Positions 54,185 to 64,000 of a stretch of DNA of 64,000 nt are shown here, in pieces (positions within the stretch are counted from its first letter, which is position 1; each line of letters starts with the position of its first letter). Below the pieces are notes generated by a model that ran no database searches, had not been told where the DNA came from, and worked only from the letters and a program-made list of their open reading frames with translations. The stretch comes from Sthenelais limicola (taxonomy: Eukaryota > Annelida > Polychaeta > Phyllodocida > Sigalionidae). The stretch is taken from NCBI GenBank assembly GCA_942159475.1, contig OW804096.1:140357442-140421441 (forward strand), written 5' to 3'. A program made the position numbers and the translations under genes.

Positions 54185-54783
54185 CGCTCTTCCCGCTCAA
54201 ATAACCAAAATGTAAGGCAAAAATCAGACCGGTTCAAAATACCGTTCAACATAACCAGACAGATCTATTGAATGAATACAATACAGAATAAACTCACCTA
54301 TACCTAGTATTTATCAATCTTCACTCTAATTTAACAGAATCAAATCTAAATCATATCAAATCAAAATATTCATTATTGTTGAGATGTAAATACACGTTCC
54401 CACAAGCTGGGTTCCACCAGAACATCCTACTATCATTAGAGGTGTTGTACCCAGTGGAAATACAATCTTCACTAAACCCTTGTGAAGTGGTCACTCTCAT
54501 TGCCAGAGGTTAACCCTTCCTTCTCTATTACACCTACACATGATTTGTATATTATATTGCTCCAATATTATCAATTTGTGAAATACAATTAATTATCCTA
54601 CCAACTAATTATCCTACCAAATCAAAATCAAAATCAAATCTAACTCATATCAAACCTCAATATTCATTATGGTACCACCAGAACATCCTACTATCATTGG
54701 AGGTGTTGTACCAAGTGAAAATAAAATCTTTAAAAAAAAATGTGTAAAACTGCTAATAGTGCAATTTCTGACAATCTGACCCA
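54185..54783 (+). mobile_element. M1-B MITE split by a duplicated insert
   Basis: The B interior runs from CCGCTCAAATAACCAAAATG to TCACTCTAATTTAACAGAAT (about 54344) and resumes near 54742 (GTGTAAAACTGCTAATAGTG to TCTGACCCA). Confidence 0.65.
54345..54741 (+). repeat. insert in M1 with internal direct repeat
   Basis: CAGAACATCCTACTATCATT and GAGGTGTTGTACC occur twice (near 54418 and 54670), as does AAATC(A)AATATTCATTAT. Ends in an A-run. Unrecognised; possibly a retroposed unit duplicated in place. Confidence 0.55.
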
Positions 54784-55133
54784 GCCTGTCGTCACTATTT
54801 ATGCATCCACTGTATACATACACACACCCTTCCTATACATATGCCTCTATAATGCTGGGGAAATATCGCAGTACATTTTTGTGATTCAATTTCCCTGTCA
54901 TCCCATATGAGTGCTTGTCCCTGGTCTAATGGGATGGGACGGCGGTGGAGAACAGGGGGATCTAAATTACTAAAAACACTTTCCCATCTGTCCATGCATA
55001 ATTGGCATAAAATTGCTTGCCAGGCTCTTAAGGCAATTGGATAATCTTTTTCCTTCGCAGGGGGTAGCACTTTGTGGGGGGAGAAGTCTAATTTGGATCT
55101 TCAGCTGCGATGAATTGCTTATGAATCTCATGG
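54784..55133. other. unassigned stretch
   Basis: A 91-codon minus-strand frame (54795-55070) has no recognisable domain; nothing else seen. Confidence 0.35.
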
Positions 55134-55595
55134 GATGCATGTTATATGGTTATAATGTATAATAGTGTATAATAGAGAGGGGGATGGGGTAGAGAGGGAG
55201 GGAAAGGTAGGATGCATGTTATACGGTTATAGTGTATAGTGTATAATAGAGAGGGGGATGGGGTAGAGAGAGAGGGAAGGGTGGGATGCATGTTATATGG
55301 TTATAGTGTATAATAGTGTATAATAGAGAGGGGGATGGGGTAGAGAGGGAGGGAAGGGTAGGATGCATGTTATATGGTTATAGTTTATAATAGTGTATAA
55401 TAGAGAGGGGGATGGGGTAGAGAGCGAGGGAAGGGTGGGATGCATGTTATATGGTTATAGTTTATAATAGTGTATAATAGAGAGGGGGATGGGGTAGAGA
55501 GCGAGGGAAGGGTGGGATGCATGTTATATGGTTATAGTGTATAATAGTGTATAATAGAGCGGGGGATGGGGTAGAGAGCGAGGGAAGGGTAGGGC
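55134..55595 (+). repeat. 77-bp minisatellite, 6 units
   Basis: GATGCATGTTATATGGTTAT starts at 55134, 55211, 55285, 55362, 55439 and 55516 (one unit 74 bp). Each unit pairs a TATAATAGTGTATAATAGAG half with a purine half GGGGGATGGGGTAGAGAG. Confidence 0.95.
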
Positions 55596-55614
55596 AAAAA
55601 GTTTACAGCTATAT

Positions 55615-55655
55615 GGGTCAGACTTTCAGAAAACGTAACATTGGCCTTCACTACT
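55615..55655 (+). mobile_element. M1-B left-end scrap
   Basis: TGGGTCAGACTTTCAGAAAA, then CATTGGCCTTCACTA; cut 10 bp before the next M1. Confidence 0.75.
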
Positions 55656-55664
55656 GTACTATAT

Positions 55665-55893
55665 GGGTCAGATTTTCAGAAAATGTACAATTGGGAGCTG
55701 TACACATTTAGTAATTTCTGCTAAATTGCTATGATAAATTTGGGGTATATCTAAGTATAATTGGTATCGCATTGATTTAAAGTATCAGTTCGGTTATGTT
55801 AAAAAGCATTTTGAAGCTCATTTCTGTCTTAAATGTGGGTTATTTGAGAGGATTGGTGATGGCGAATTGTGCATTTTCTTAAAATCTGACCCA
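55665..55893 (-). mobile_element. M1-C MITE
   Basis: Full-length; TA on both sides. Confidence 0.86.
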
Positions 55894-55960
55894 TATTTAT
55901 CTGACCTATAGATATGTGAGCAGATTTAGAATCCACCAAATGGCAGAACATAATCACTGT

Positions 55961-56197
55961 TGGGTCAGATCTTCAGAAAATGTACATTTGGCCTTCACCA
56001 ATCTTCTCAAATAACCCAAATTTAAGAGGAAAATCAGGTTCAAAATACAGTTCAACATAACCAGACAGATTTATTGAATGAATACAATACAGAATATACT
56101 CAGATATACCTAGTATTTAACATTTTTCACTCTAATTTAGCAGAATGTGATAGATGCGTAGAACTGTAGATTGTGCATTTTCTGAAAATCTGACCTA
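55961..56197 (+). mobile_element. M1-B MITE
   Basis: Left end TGGGTCAGATCTTCAGAAAA, right end TCTGACCTA. Flanks do not match. Confidence 0.86.
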
Positions 56198-56323
56198 ATA
56201 ACTAAAATGATCTTGTAACTAAATTTCCTCATATTATGGCTTATAGGACTAAAGTCGGATGTTGGAGCCTGTTGCATATTACTTAGAAATTCCTACTTAA
56301 AAGGTTTCTTGCTAAACTATTTC

Positions 56324-56521
56324 TGAAAACCAAATACATGATGGGAAAGGTTGGGACTTGTGCTATGGAAACATGTATAACACATGGATATTGATATTAG
56401 AGCATTGATAAATATTCCATGCTGAACATGACATGCTTTCTGTAGATTTTATACTGCACTATTAGTCCCATAATTCCATGCGAATCAAGATTCAAAATGG
56501 CGGCTATGCAAATCCCCTATT
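56324..56521 (-). mobile_element. M2 MITE, truncated
   Basis: AAAACCAAATACATGATGGG to CGGCTATGCAAATCCCCTAT(T); the GCGCATG end is missing. Confidence 0.8.
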
Positions 56522-56575
56522 GGATTTACCCTAGGAGTGCACTTATCATACTGATCATTATGGTCTTTGTTTATG

Positions 56576-56724
56576 TGGGCCAGACTTTCGGAAAATGTAC
56601 AATTCACCTTCACCAATCTTCTCAAATAACCCAAATTTCAGACGGAAATAAAGTACAAAATACAGTTCAACCTAACCAAACGGATTGCTAAAATCAATCC
56701 AATGCCAAATATACTCGAATTGAC
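56576..56724 (+). mobile_element. M1-A left half
   Basis: TGGGCCAGACTTTCGGAAAA; cut at AATATACTCGAATTGACC. Confidence 0.78.
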
Positions 56725-56800
56725 CATAACCGCCACTGCCATTGTTTAATTGAACTCCTCTCCATTGTTACCCACGGATTCATTTTGAAAGGCTTATAAA

Positions 56801-57038
56801 TGGGTCAGATTTCCAGAAAATGTACAATTGGCCTTCACCAATCCTCTCAAATAACCCACATTTCAGACAAAAATAAAGTTTAAAATACAGTTCAACCTAG
56901 CCAAACTGATTGCTAGAATCAATGCAATGCCGAATATACGCGAATTTACCTAGTATTGACCAAATTGTAGCCTAATCTTGCAGAATTTACTAAATGTGTA
57001 CAGCTGCCAAATGTACATTTTTCTGAAAATCTAACACA
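56801..57038 (+). mobile_element. M1-A MITE
   Basis: Full-length; right end CTAACACA. AA on both sides. Confidence 0.85.
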
Positions 57039-57040
57039 AA

Positions 57041-57742
57041 TATGATTTCGTGGAAGAGCTTTGATTATTAACAATATCATTTGATGAAAGGTGGCTACCA
57101 GAGAAAACGCTAGGGATAAAATCTCATTGTCTTGGATAATATTATTACTAGTTTTAAGACGCTCAGAAGGAGACTTTCTGATCTCTTCTGAGCAATTCTC
57201 CACTTCCGACCAATATTATCTGAGCTCTGGAAGGCGAATGAGCGGTCTGGGAAATCAAGGAGCTTAAAGGATCCGACTTTCCTAATGGTTTGAATGGAGT
57301 AAAAAGTTATATGCTTGGTTTCAGACAAAAGCTCTCCTTCACCATTTCTTTGCAGTAACCCCCACTTAAAGCGTTTTGTCAGGCCTTGAAGGAAATTAAA
57401 AATATGGATTGTAATCTCAATTAATCAAATATTCCATTGATTTCATTGAAGCTCATATCAATGGCACGTTATGGGAATCAGAATAAAAACAAATGTTTAT
57501 TTTTCAATATTCTTCTTTTGTAAGGATTATAATAATTGTGAATGGAATTTGGGTGCTAGTAATTGATTATCAATTGGGCATGATCTCTAAACAATATTGA
57601 TGAAAATATATTTTTGTATGCCATTCTACTTCTCGGAAAAGGGAGTGGAAACTTTTACATTATTTTTGTATGTGTTTGTTGAATACAGCACTGGTGTTCC
57701 TGAGCTGCCACAGAACCATTTTCAGCCGAGGCATGTATGACG
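57041..57742. other. unassigned stretch
   Basis: Overlapping minus-strand frames at 56946-57328 have no domain. No repeat structure seen. Confidence 0.35.
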
Positions 57743-57963
57743 TGGATCAGATTTTCAGAAAATGTTAAATTCACCTTCACCAATTCTCTCAAATAACCCA
57801 AATTTCCAAAACAGAGTTCAACCTTACAAAACAGCTTGCTAGAATCAATGCAATGCCAAATATACTGGAATTTACCTAGTGTTGACCACATTGCAGCCGA
57901 ATTTGGCAGAATTTACTAAATATGTACAGCTGCCAATTGTACATTTTCTGAAAATCTGATCCA
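57743..57963 (+). mobile_element. M1-A MITE
   Basis: TGGATC...GATCCA; internal gap after AACCCAAATTTCC. CG on both sides, a non-TA 2-bp match. Confidence 0.86.
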
Positions 57964-58184
57964 CGTAGTCCTACACAAAGGCCAAACAATATTCTGACTT
58001 CTCTTGTCTGGGAGGGAGTCATGTTGCTTTCCTACTCTTGTTGTATGAGCAAAAACATTTTGTTAGGCTCATTTTCGGTCGTACAAGGGTTGGTATCACA
58101 CCTCGCCCCGTCTCTCACCATTGTATTAAGTTTATGTTGGCTTTTACGTTAATTTCCAGTGTTCTTTTTTTGATTTATATTATT

Positions 58185-58595
58185 TGTGATCAATTTTAGG
58201 AAATTGAGTCATAAGTCGCAAAAAATGGGTTTTGGGATATTATCATATCTTAAAAGATGAGCTCAAGCCGATTCTAATGATAGTAAACATCAAGGACATC
58301 TAAATAGTTTTCATATATTATAAGTTTGATATATTTATTTTTTAAAAGAAATGTATAGATATTTTGGGTGGATAATTACTAATAAAGTACCTAAATATAC
58401 TCCATGAGATGACCTTAGAAATGCATAGATATATATTTAATAAATTGCCTTGGAATTCCGTACATGTATTAATATCACTAGCAGCATTAAGTACCCCAAA
58501 ACGTAGAATATTCCAACAAAGATATCTTATAAATAAATCACTTTGAAAAATATCAATTTTGCGATTTATGACTCATTTTCCTGAAACCCATCACA
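58185..58595 (+). mobile_element. M3 MITE, full length
   Basis: TGTGATCAATTTTAGGAAAT to CTGAAACCCATCACA. TT on both sides. Confidence 0.87.
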
Positions 58596-58741
58596 TTTTA
58601 TTTCCCACGAAAATACAGATAGAGGAAATCTGGTTTCTCCTTCTGCCAACCAGCAGTTCTTCTGGGAATACTTTATAGTATAATTAATTGACGACAATTA
58701 GTTTTGTTTTGTTTTAATAACACACATCATTAACAACAAAA

Positions 58742-59151
58742 TGTGACGTGTTTTAGGAAAATGAGTCATAAGTCGCAAAAAAATGATTTTGAAATATCAT
58801 CATATTTGGAAAGATGAGATCAAGCCGATTCCAATGATAGTAAACAGTCTAATAATCTAATGAGTATATCTAGATTTTAAGTTTGATATTTTCGTTTTTG
58901 AAAAAAAAAAGTTTCCAATATTTCTGGGGTCAATGAACAGTAAAATAACTAAATGTAGTCCATATGAGGACCTTTAAAACTAAAGGATATATTACATAGA
59001 TTGTCCTGAAATGTGATACATTGATTGATATAGCTATAAGTGATAAACTCATCAAAATGTAGAACATTCCAACAATGTGATCTTGTGAAAAAAACACTTT
59101 GAAAAATATCAATTTTGCGACTTATGACTGATTTTCCTGGAACACATCACA
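58742..59151 (+). mobile_element. M3 MITE, full length
   Basis: TGTGACGTGTTTTAGGAAAA to TTCCTGGAACACATCACA. AA on both sides. 146 bp from the preceding copy and in the same orientation; its middle is closer to the copy at the right edge (63706). Confidence 0.87.
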
Positions 59152-59968
59152 AATAGTCTCTGGAAACTTTCATAAATCAATTCTTTGTTGTTTTAGACTC
59201 TACTGTCTAACGACTAGAACACAAGTAATAAGTAAGGTGTGTCTTTTCATGTTTTAAATGTAATAAAATGTAATAATAAAACACACTGCTACGGATGGAC
59301 AGAATAACTGATCCTATCATGTAGATTAACAACTATCATTTTACTTCTTACACTAATTACTAATTACCTTTACTTATGCACCACTCCTTTCCTTCTATAG
59401 TAGTAGGACTGCACCTAACAGCCCCTGGCGGAAAACCATGGACAATCCTAAATAATAGTCCCCGTGCGCCTTGTATATGGTATATCACTAATGGCTGTAT
59501 AAATATGTTGAATTAAAAAAAAAAAAAAAAAAGGGAAAAAAAACGGGAAAAAAAGAGAGGATAAATTGTAATATGTTTAATTTAAAAAAAACATATCCTC
59601 GTGAAAGAAGCCAATGTTCGGCTGGGTAGAAAATAAAAAAACCAAAAAAAATCTTCAAAAGAATTCATGAAGAAATGATTTAAAAATAAAATATGTTTTA
59701 GCATTGTTCACGCCAAGATGGCCGGATATTTTGAATAAAACTTGTCAAAAAAAAAAATAAAAAAAAATGGCAGGCTATAAGCAGAGCAACTGATAATGTT
59801 AAATAGAGCTGGAAAAACTAGAGTGTGTTATTTAATTTCTATTAAGATATTTTTATTGGCCTTAGTCCATTTATGATGTAAATCATGTAGTCATAAACTT
59901 GTATGATTTAATTGCAATCTAAGTACTAGATGCGTTCCACTAAGCAGATCTGATGTGATGAAGTCTAC
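59152..59968. other. A-rich stretch
   Basis: Several A-runs (59516-59535, 59583, 59744-59766). The sequence near 59720-59750, TTTTGAATAAAACTTGTC followed by A-residues, could be a retroposed 3' end. Nothing firm. Confidence 0.35.
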
Positions 59969-60201
59969 TGGGTCAGATTTTCAAAAAACGTACAATTGGC
60001 CTTGACCAATCCCCTCAAATAACCCAGGTTTAAGGAACAAATCGGGTTCAAAATACAGTTCAACCTAACCAGACAGATTTATTGAATGAATACAATACAG
60101 AATACACTCAGATATATAACTAGTATTTATCAATCTTCACTCTAATTTAGCAGAATTTGATAGATGTGTAGAACTGTAGCATTTTCTGAAAATCTGACCC
60201 T
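59969..60201 (+). mobile_element. M1-B MITE
   Basis: The right end has lost a few bases (ACTGTAGCATTTTCTGAAAA). Target duplication ambiguous. Confidence 0.83.
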
Positions 60202-60453
60202 ATAATTTAATTGTAATCAAAGTAATAGATGCTTTCCACTAAGCAGATAAAGTCTGCTGCTATCCCACTACTTTAGCATAGTGCCAACGGACCAGGATTT
60301 ATGTCTATTGTGAATGTGCCTTGCTCTATCATTTATTGCCTTGTAAACATTCTGCATGTACTATGGAGGCAATTAGACGATGGCCATCGAGGCAATTAGG
60401 CAGTTAGCTGAGATGGCAATGCATCTAATACAGTAAGATCTGAGGAGTGTATA

Positions 60454-60540
60454 CGGGTCAGGTCGTCAGAAAATGTACACTCCACCTTCCCCTATCCTCA
60501 CAAATGAGCAGAATTTAAGACAGAAATGAGGTTCATAGAT
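60454..60540 (+). mobile_element. M1 left-end fragment
   Basis: CGGGTCAGGTCGTCAGAAAA to AGACAGAAATGAGGTTCATA. Confidence 0.7.
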
Positions 60541-60767
60541 AAAACTGAATGAGAATGTGGTACAAGGGACACTATTGCACTGTCCGAGATGGTTTTTTTT
60601 GTGGACAACAAGCAGATAGGCGAGTCGGTTATAAAAAAAACAAATATCCATAGACTGGGGGGAGGAAGAGGGAATGGCAATGACATACCACACGCGTTTA
60701 ACTGGTGCAAATTACCACACTACTCCCGTCCATACAAATAGCATGTGGTACATACAGCAACATGGAG

Positions 60768-60913
60768 TAAAAAATACAGATCAACTGAACCAAACACATC
60801 GCTTGAATCAATTGATACAAAATATATTCAGATACACCTCGTATTTATCATTATTCAGCCTAATTTAACTGGAATAGAGCTGTTGATTGTACATTCTCTG
60901 AAGATCTGACTCT
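60768..60913 (+). mobile_element. M1-C right part
   Basis: AAAAAATACAGATCAACTGA to GAAGATCTGACTCT; the left end is replaced by a repeat resembling 34170-34234. Confidence 0.7.
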
Positions 60914-60921
60914 TACATTTA

Positions 60922-61064
60922 TGCGTCAGCATCCAGTAAATGTACAATTTGGCTTCCCCGATCCTCCCAAATACGCTAAATCTAAGACAGAAGTGAACTT
61001 CAAAATGCACTTCAATGTAGCCAAAGACATTGTTTGAATCAAGGCAATACCAGATGTAATTTAT
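60922..61064 (+). mobile_element. M1-C left part
   Basis: TGCGTCAGCATCCAGTAAAT to GGCAATACCAGATGTAAT, 8 bp after the preceding fragment. Confidence 0.7.
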
Positions 61065-61094
61065 ATTAGCCTGGTAATCATGGTCTATCAGCTT

Positions 61095-61415
61095 AATAGG
61101 GGAGTTGCATGTCTCACTGCGCATGTCTGTCACAGTGCATGCTGGGACGGATTCAGTTCAAGTCTGACATCCAAATATTTTTATAAAAAATTGCAAGAAT
61201 GTTTTCATCAATATGCATGAAAACCAAATGCATGATGGGAAAGATGGAGGCTTGTGTTATGGAAACATGTATACCACATGGATATTGACATTCGAACATT
61301 GATAAATATTCCATGCTGAACATGGCATGTTTTCTTTAGATTTTATACTGTACCATTACTCCCATAATTCCATGCGAATCTAGATTCAAAATGGCGGCTA
61401 TGCAAGTCCCCTATT
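61095..61415 (-). mobile_element. M2 MITE, both ends
   Basis: AATAGGGGAGTTGCATGTCT to GGCTATGCAAGTCCCCTATT. About 30 bp shorter through a gap near 61205. Confidence 0.85.
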
Positions 61416-61420
61416 CCACC

Positions 61421-61466
61421 AAATGTGTTTAGCTGCGACTTGTACACTTTCTGATGATCTGAACCA
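61421..61466 (+). mobile_element. M1 right-end fragment
   Basis: CAAATGTGTTTAGCTGCGAC, then TTTCTGATGATCTGAACCA. Confidence 0.6.
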
Positions 61467-62285
61467 TATCTCCGATGTCTGTTATTTGATTGTGGATCCT
61501 ATTGGGATTTATAGCATTTGATTGAGACATTACTTGGGAGTGGGTGTGGGTGGGTGGCGGGGATTGGGGCTTGGGTGGGAGGAGGCAGGGGAGATTATTT
61601 CACTACAGATCACTACCATGTAGAGATGTCTCACGCTGTGATTCCACTGGGTTGCTTGTATCTGCACTCATGGCTTTCTCTTGCTTCACTTATGTATAGT
61701 GTGCATTTCTTTCACTCTTCATTCGCTTTTGTGTCTAGTGCAATAGAAGCCCAGAGCGATTCTATAGTTTATGGCAGGGTAGTTATAGTGCGGGGATTTC
61801 TCTCTGATGTCAAGGTGTGGAAGAAGGCATATTCCATTAGTCCCTGTTAATCAGTTCACATCCCCATAAAAAACAGCTGGGCTCGCCTCCCTCGACCCAA
61901 TTTGGGCGGAAGTTCCTCCTGTCTTAGATTTAATCCTCTCCCCTCTAAGCCAGGTCATAATAGCACATATCAAGTAGGCGACGTTTAATGGCACTTAAAA
62001 TCATAAAATGCCACTGAAATGACCCAAATTTAGGGCATTTCTTCCCCTTCCAGCTCCCCCCTCCCCCCCTATAAAGGAAAGGAGCACTAAACTATACTGG
62101 TTCCTTATTGAATCAATGGCAAGATTGTTGGTCTGCTCTCATTGTGCTATTGGGCCGCTACTTAAACAGGGAGAAGAGCATTGTGTTGTTGTGCTCAAAT
62201 CAAACACATCAGATATTATCACAACATCAAAAAGAAGCATCAACATCAAATTTTAATAGGATATAGAAAGCGCAGTAACCGTGAG
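61467..62285. other. unassigned stretch
   Basis: A 110-codon frame at 61518-61850 (Gly-rich start, then hydrophobic) has no recognised domain. No repeats seen. Confidence 0.35.
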
Positions 62286-62410
62286 TTTTTTCTGTATTGT
62301 ATTCATTCAATAAATCTGTCTGGTTATGATGAAGTGTATTTTAAAGATACAGGGGTTATTAGAGATGATTTGGTGAAGGTCGAGTGTACATTTTCCGATG
62401 ATTTGACCCA
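62286..62410 (-). mobile_element. M1-B right half
   Basis: TCTGTATTGTATTCATTCAA to TTTTCCGATGATTTGACCCA. Confidence 0.75.
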
Positions 62411-62657
62411 TTTATACCAAAGAATATGTAGCGTAACAAAGCTTTCTGTGCGAGGACAGTGGCGCCCTTCTGCCCTTTCTCTAACCACAGCAATTTCTCC
62501 TGGCGGTAAACAAATTAACAATTCATACATCAGTTAATCAACGACAGTCCGTTTTCTGAACAGTATTATCATTCCGACATACCGTGGTTTAGTATTCTCC
62601 GGTACATGTATGAGCTCTATAATGAGACAGTCCGTGGAATGTGTCTAGACCAGGGCT

Positions 62658-62865
62658 TAAACCCTGCCCACACATAGCCGATTTGGCTCCCGATTGTCTC
62701 CCGATTTGTGTCTTCCGATGAATCCTAGGATTTCATTTCCAATCCTGGTTTATGTTATTTCAAAAACATAAACCAGGATTTGAAATGAGATCTATAGGAT
62801 TCACCAGGAAACCAAAATCGGGAGGCAATCGGGAGGCAAATCGGTTATGTGTGGGCAGGGTCTTA
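62658..62865. mobile_element. F5 foldback MITE
   Basis: Best F5 copy: TAAACCCTGCCCACACATAG and, inverted, TAAGACCCTGCCCACACATA. The central arms TCCTGGTTTATGTT and AACATAAACCAGGA meet with a 10-bp gap. Confidence 0.85.
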
Positions 62866-63025
62866 CACTACATCATGTTTATTATTATTTTCTGATTATT
62901 CCGATTGGGAAGAGCACAACGATTTTCAGGCTGAGGATACTGATTCTCATTCTTTTCTGTTTTATTGGGGTGTAGAGGGAAAGGACAGAGGATCGGGGAT
63001 TGGGGGCTAACATTGAAGGGTAACA

Positions 63026-63241
63026 CGGGTCAGATTTCCAAAAAAATTACGATTCCACTTCGCCAATCTTCTCAAATAACCTAAATTTCAGACAAAAAAA
63101 AGGTTCAAAATACAATCTAACCTAACCAAACAGATTGCTAGAATCAATGCAATGCCGAATATACTCGAATTTATTTAGTATTGACCGATTGTACAAAATG
63201 TATACAGCTGCCAATTGTACATTTTTTGAAAATCTGACCCA
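63026..63241 (+). mobile_element. M1-A MITE
   Basis: CGGGTCAGATTTCCAAAAAA at left; internal gap after TTTAGTATTGACCGATTG. CA on both sides. Confidence 0.84.
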
Positions 63242-63705
63242 CATAGAAGATGTTGAGTAATAAAATATCAGCATTAGACATGGAATAGTTTATTATTAAC
63301 AATAGAAGTATAATGTATCATATTGTCTGATCTGAGTTGTTCCGGGCCATACTGATCCCACTCAGAAATATTTCATTATCACTATTCAATTTCTATTCCT
63401 TTCCTAACACATACGGCAATGGGACTTGAAAATGATATTTGAAACAATAATCATGAGATCATTTCATTGATAATGAGAAAACTGAGATTCAATCCATTAA
63501 CATGGGGACAGTTTGTTTGCCTACTTGAGATAGCATCAAAGATTTATAGTAGTACAGTGTGTATTCAAGCTTGGCAAGGGAGGGGGAAGGTGTGTCGAGG
63601 GAGTGGAAGGGGGTGTGGAGGGGGTGGGGAAAGCGTGACCAGGGGGGTGGGAGGGGGTTGGGAGGGGTGGGAGGTGGGTGGAGCAACTGTGCAGTAACTA
63701 TCTTT
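63242..63705. other. unassigned stretch ending in a G-rich patch
   Basis: 63577-63680 is rich in GGGAGGGGG and GGTGGG words without fixed period; the frames across it are compositional. Confidence 0.5.
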
Positions 63706-64000
63706 TGTGATGTGTTTCAGGAAAATGAGTCATAAGTCGCAAAAAATAGATTTTGAGATACCATTATATTTGAAAAGATGAGATCAAGCCGATTCCAATG
63801 ATAGTAAACAGTATAATGAAATAATAAGTATTTCTAGATTTTAAGTTTGATATTTTCGTGTTTGAAAAAAAAAGTTTCCAATATTTCTGGGGGTCACTAA
63901 ACAGTAAACTAACTAAATGTAGTCCATATGAGGACCTTTAAAACGAAAGAATACATTACATAGATTGTCCTGAAATTTGATACATTGATTGACATAACTA
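63706..64000 (+). mobile_element. M3 MITE, cut by window edge
   Basis: TGTGATGTGTTTCAGGAAAA with the AP-1-like TGAGTCA; interior as in the 58742 copy (AACAGTATAATGAAATAATA, GGGGGTCACTAAACAG). The right end lies beyond the window. Confidence 0.85.

Noticed and set aside
61518..61850. 110-codon frame
   Set aside because: Gly-rich start from a G-rich patch, then no recognisable domain.

Overview
This window looks like AT-rich intergenic DNA from an animal nuclear genome, most likely a marine invertebrate. The evidence is one intact eukaryotic tRNA-Trp gene with no encoded CCA and with a pol III T-run, tRNA-derived SINE heads, retroposed 3' ends with AATAAA and A-tails, minisatellites, long polypurine tracts and a very large load of short inverted-repeat transposons (MITEs). 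I cannot name the species. I recognise no protein-coding gene, exon or transposase. The longest open frames are low-complexity (Ser/Leu/Pro or Arg/Glu) readings of purine tracts, or readings through MITE ends.

Main content: one MITE family, called M1 here, has about 68 copies or fragments, roughly one per kb and about a fifth of the window. M1 is about 237 bp, with inverted ends starting TGGGTCAGATTTTCAGAAAA. It falls into three subfamilies with different interiors: A, B and C. Strand signs for M1 refer to an arbitrary plus orientation in which the left half reads CTTCACCAAT-CTCAAATAACCC. By hand, 32 of 46 copies with both ends readable are flanked by the same 2 bp, TA most often. M2 is about 350 bp (ends AATAGGGGATTTGCAT or AATAGGGGAGTTGCAT; contains GCCGCCATTTTGAATC). 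M3 is about 410 bp (ends TGTGATGTGTTTCAGG, then an AATGAGTCATAAGTCGC block). Smaller foldback families also occur: F4 (two copies, GCGAAAATAAATAC ends), F5 (three copies, GCCGATTTGG arms) and several singletons.

Layout: 1-2.1 kb degenerate direct repeats and a 69-bp minisatellite; 3.5 kb a decayed Penelope-like/hammerhead-like fragment; 4.9-5.2 kb M3 nested in M2; 8.4-9.6 kb a 1.1-kb TIR element with CACTC ends and clustered TTTCGT motifs, carrying a SINE; 13.4-13.9 kb a direct duplication split by M1; 17.7-18.4 kb tandem M2; 23.8-24.6 kb a repeat with a retroposed insert and a tandem 3'-tail repeat; 26.9-29.1 kb a 721-bp tandem triplication with M2 at its junctions; 32.8-34 kb a long inverted-repeat pair; 35.5-36.1 kb a 14-unit G-quadruplex minisatellite; 37.2 kb tRNA-Trp; 37.8-38.7 kb an inverted M3 dimer with an LTR-like insert; 38.8, 49.2 and 52.6 kb long polypurine tracts; 40.4 kb a nested element in M1; 45.1-45.9 kb a cluster of palindromes; 46.0 and 55.1 kb minisatellites; 58-59 kb and the right edge M3 copies.

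There is no operon-like or pathway logic to describe. The window is an archive of non-autonomous transposition, in which nested and paralogous filled/empty sites give insertion order and target-site rules. The transposases must lie elsewhere.
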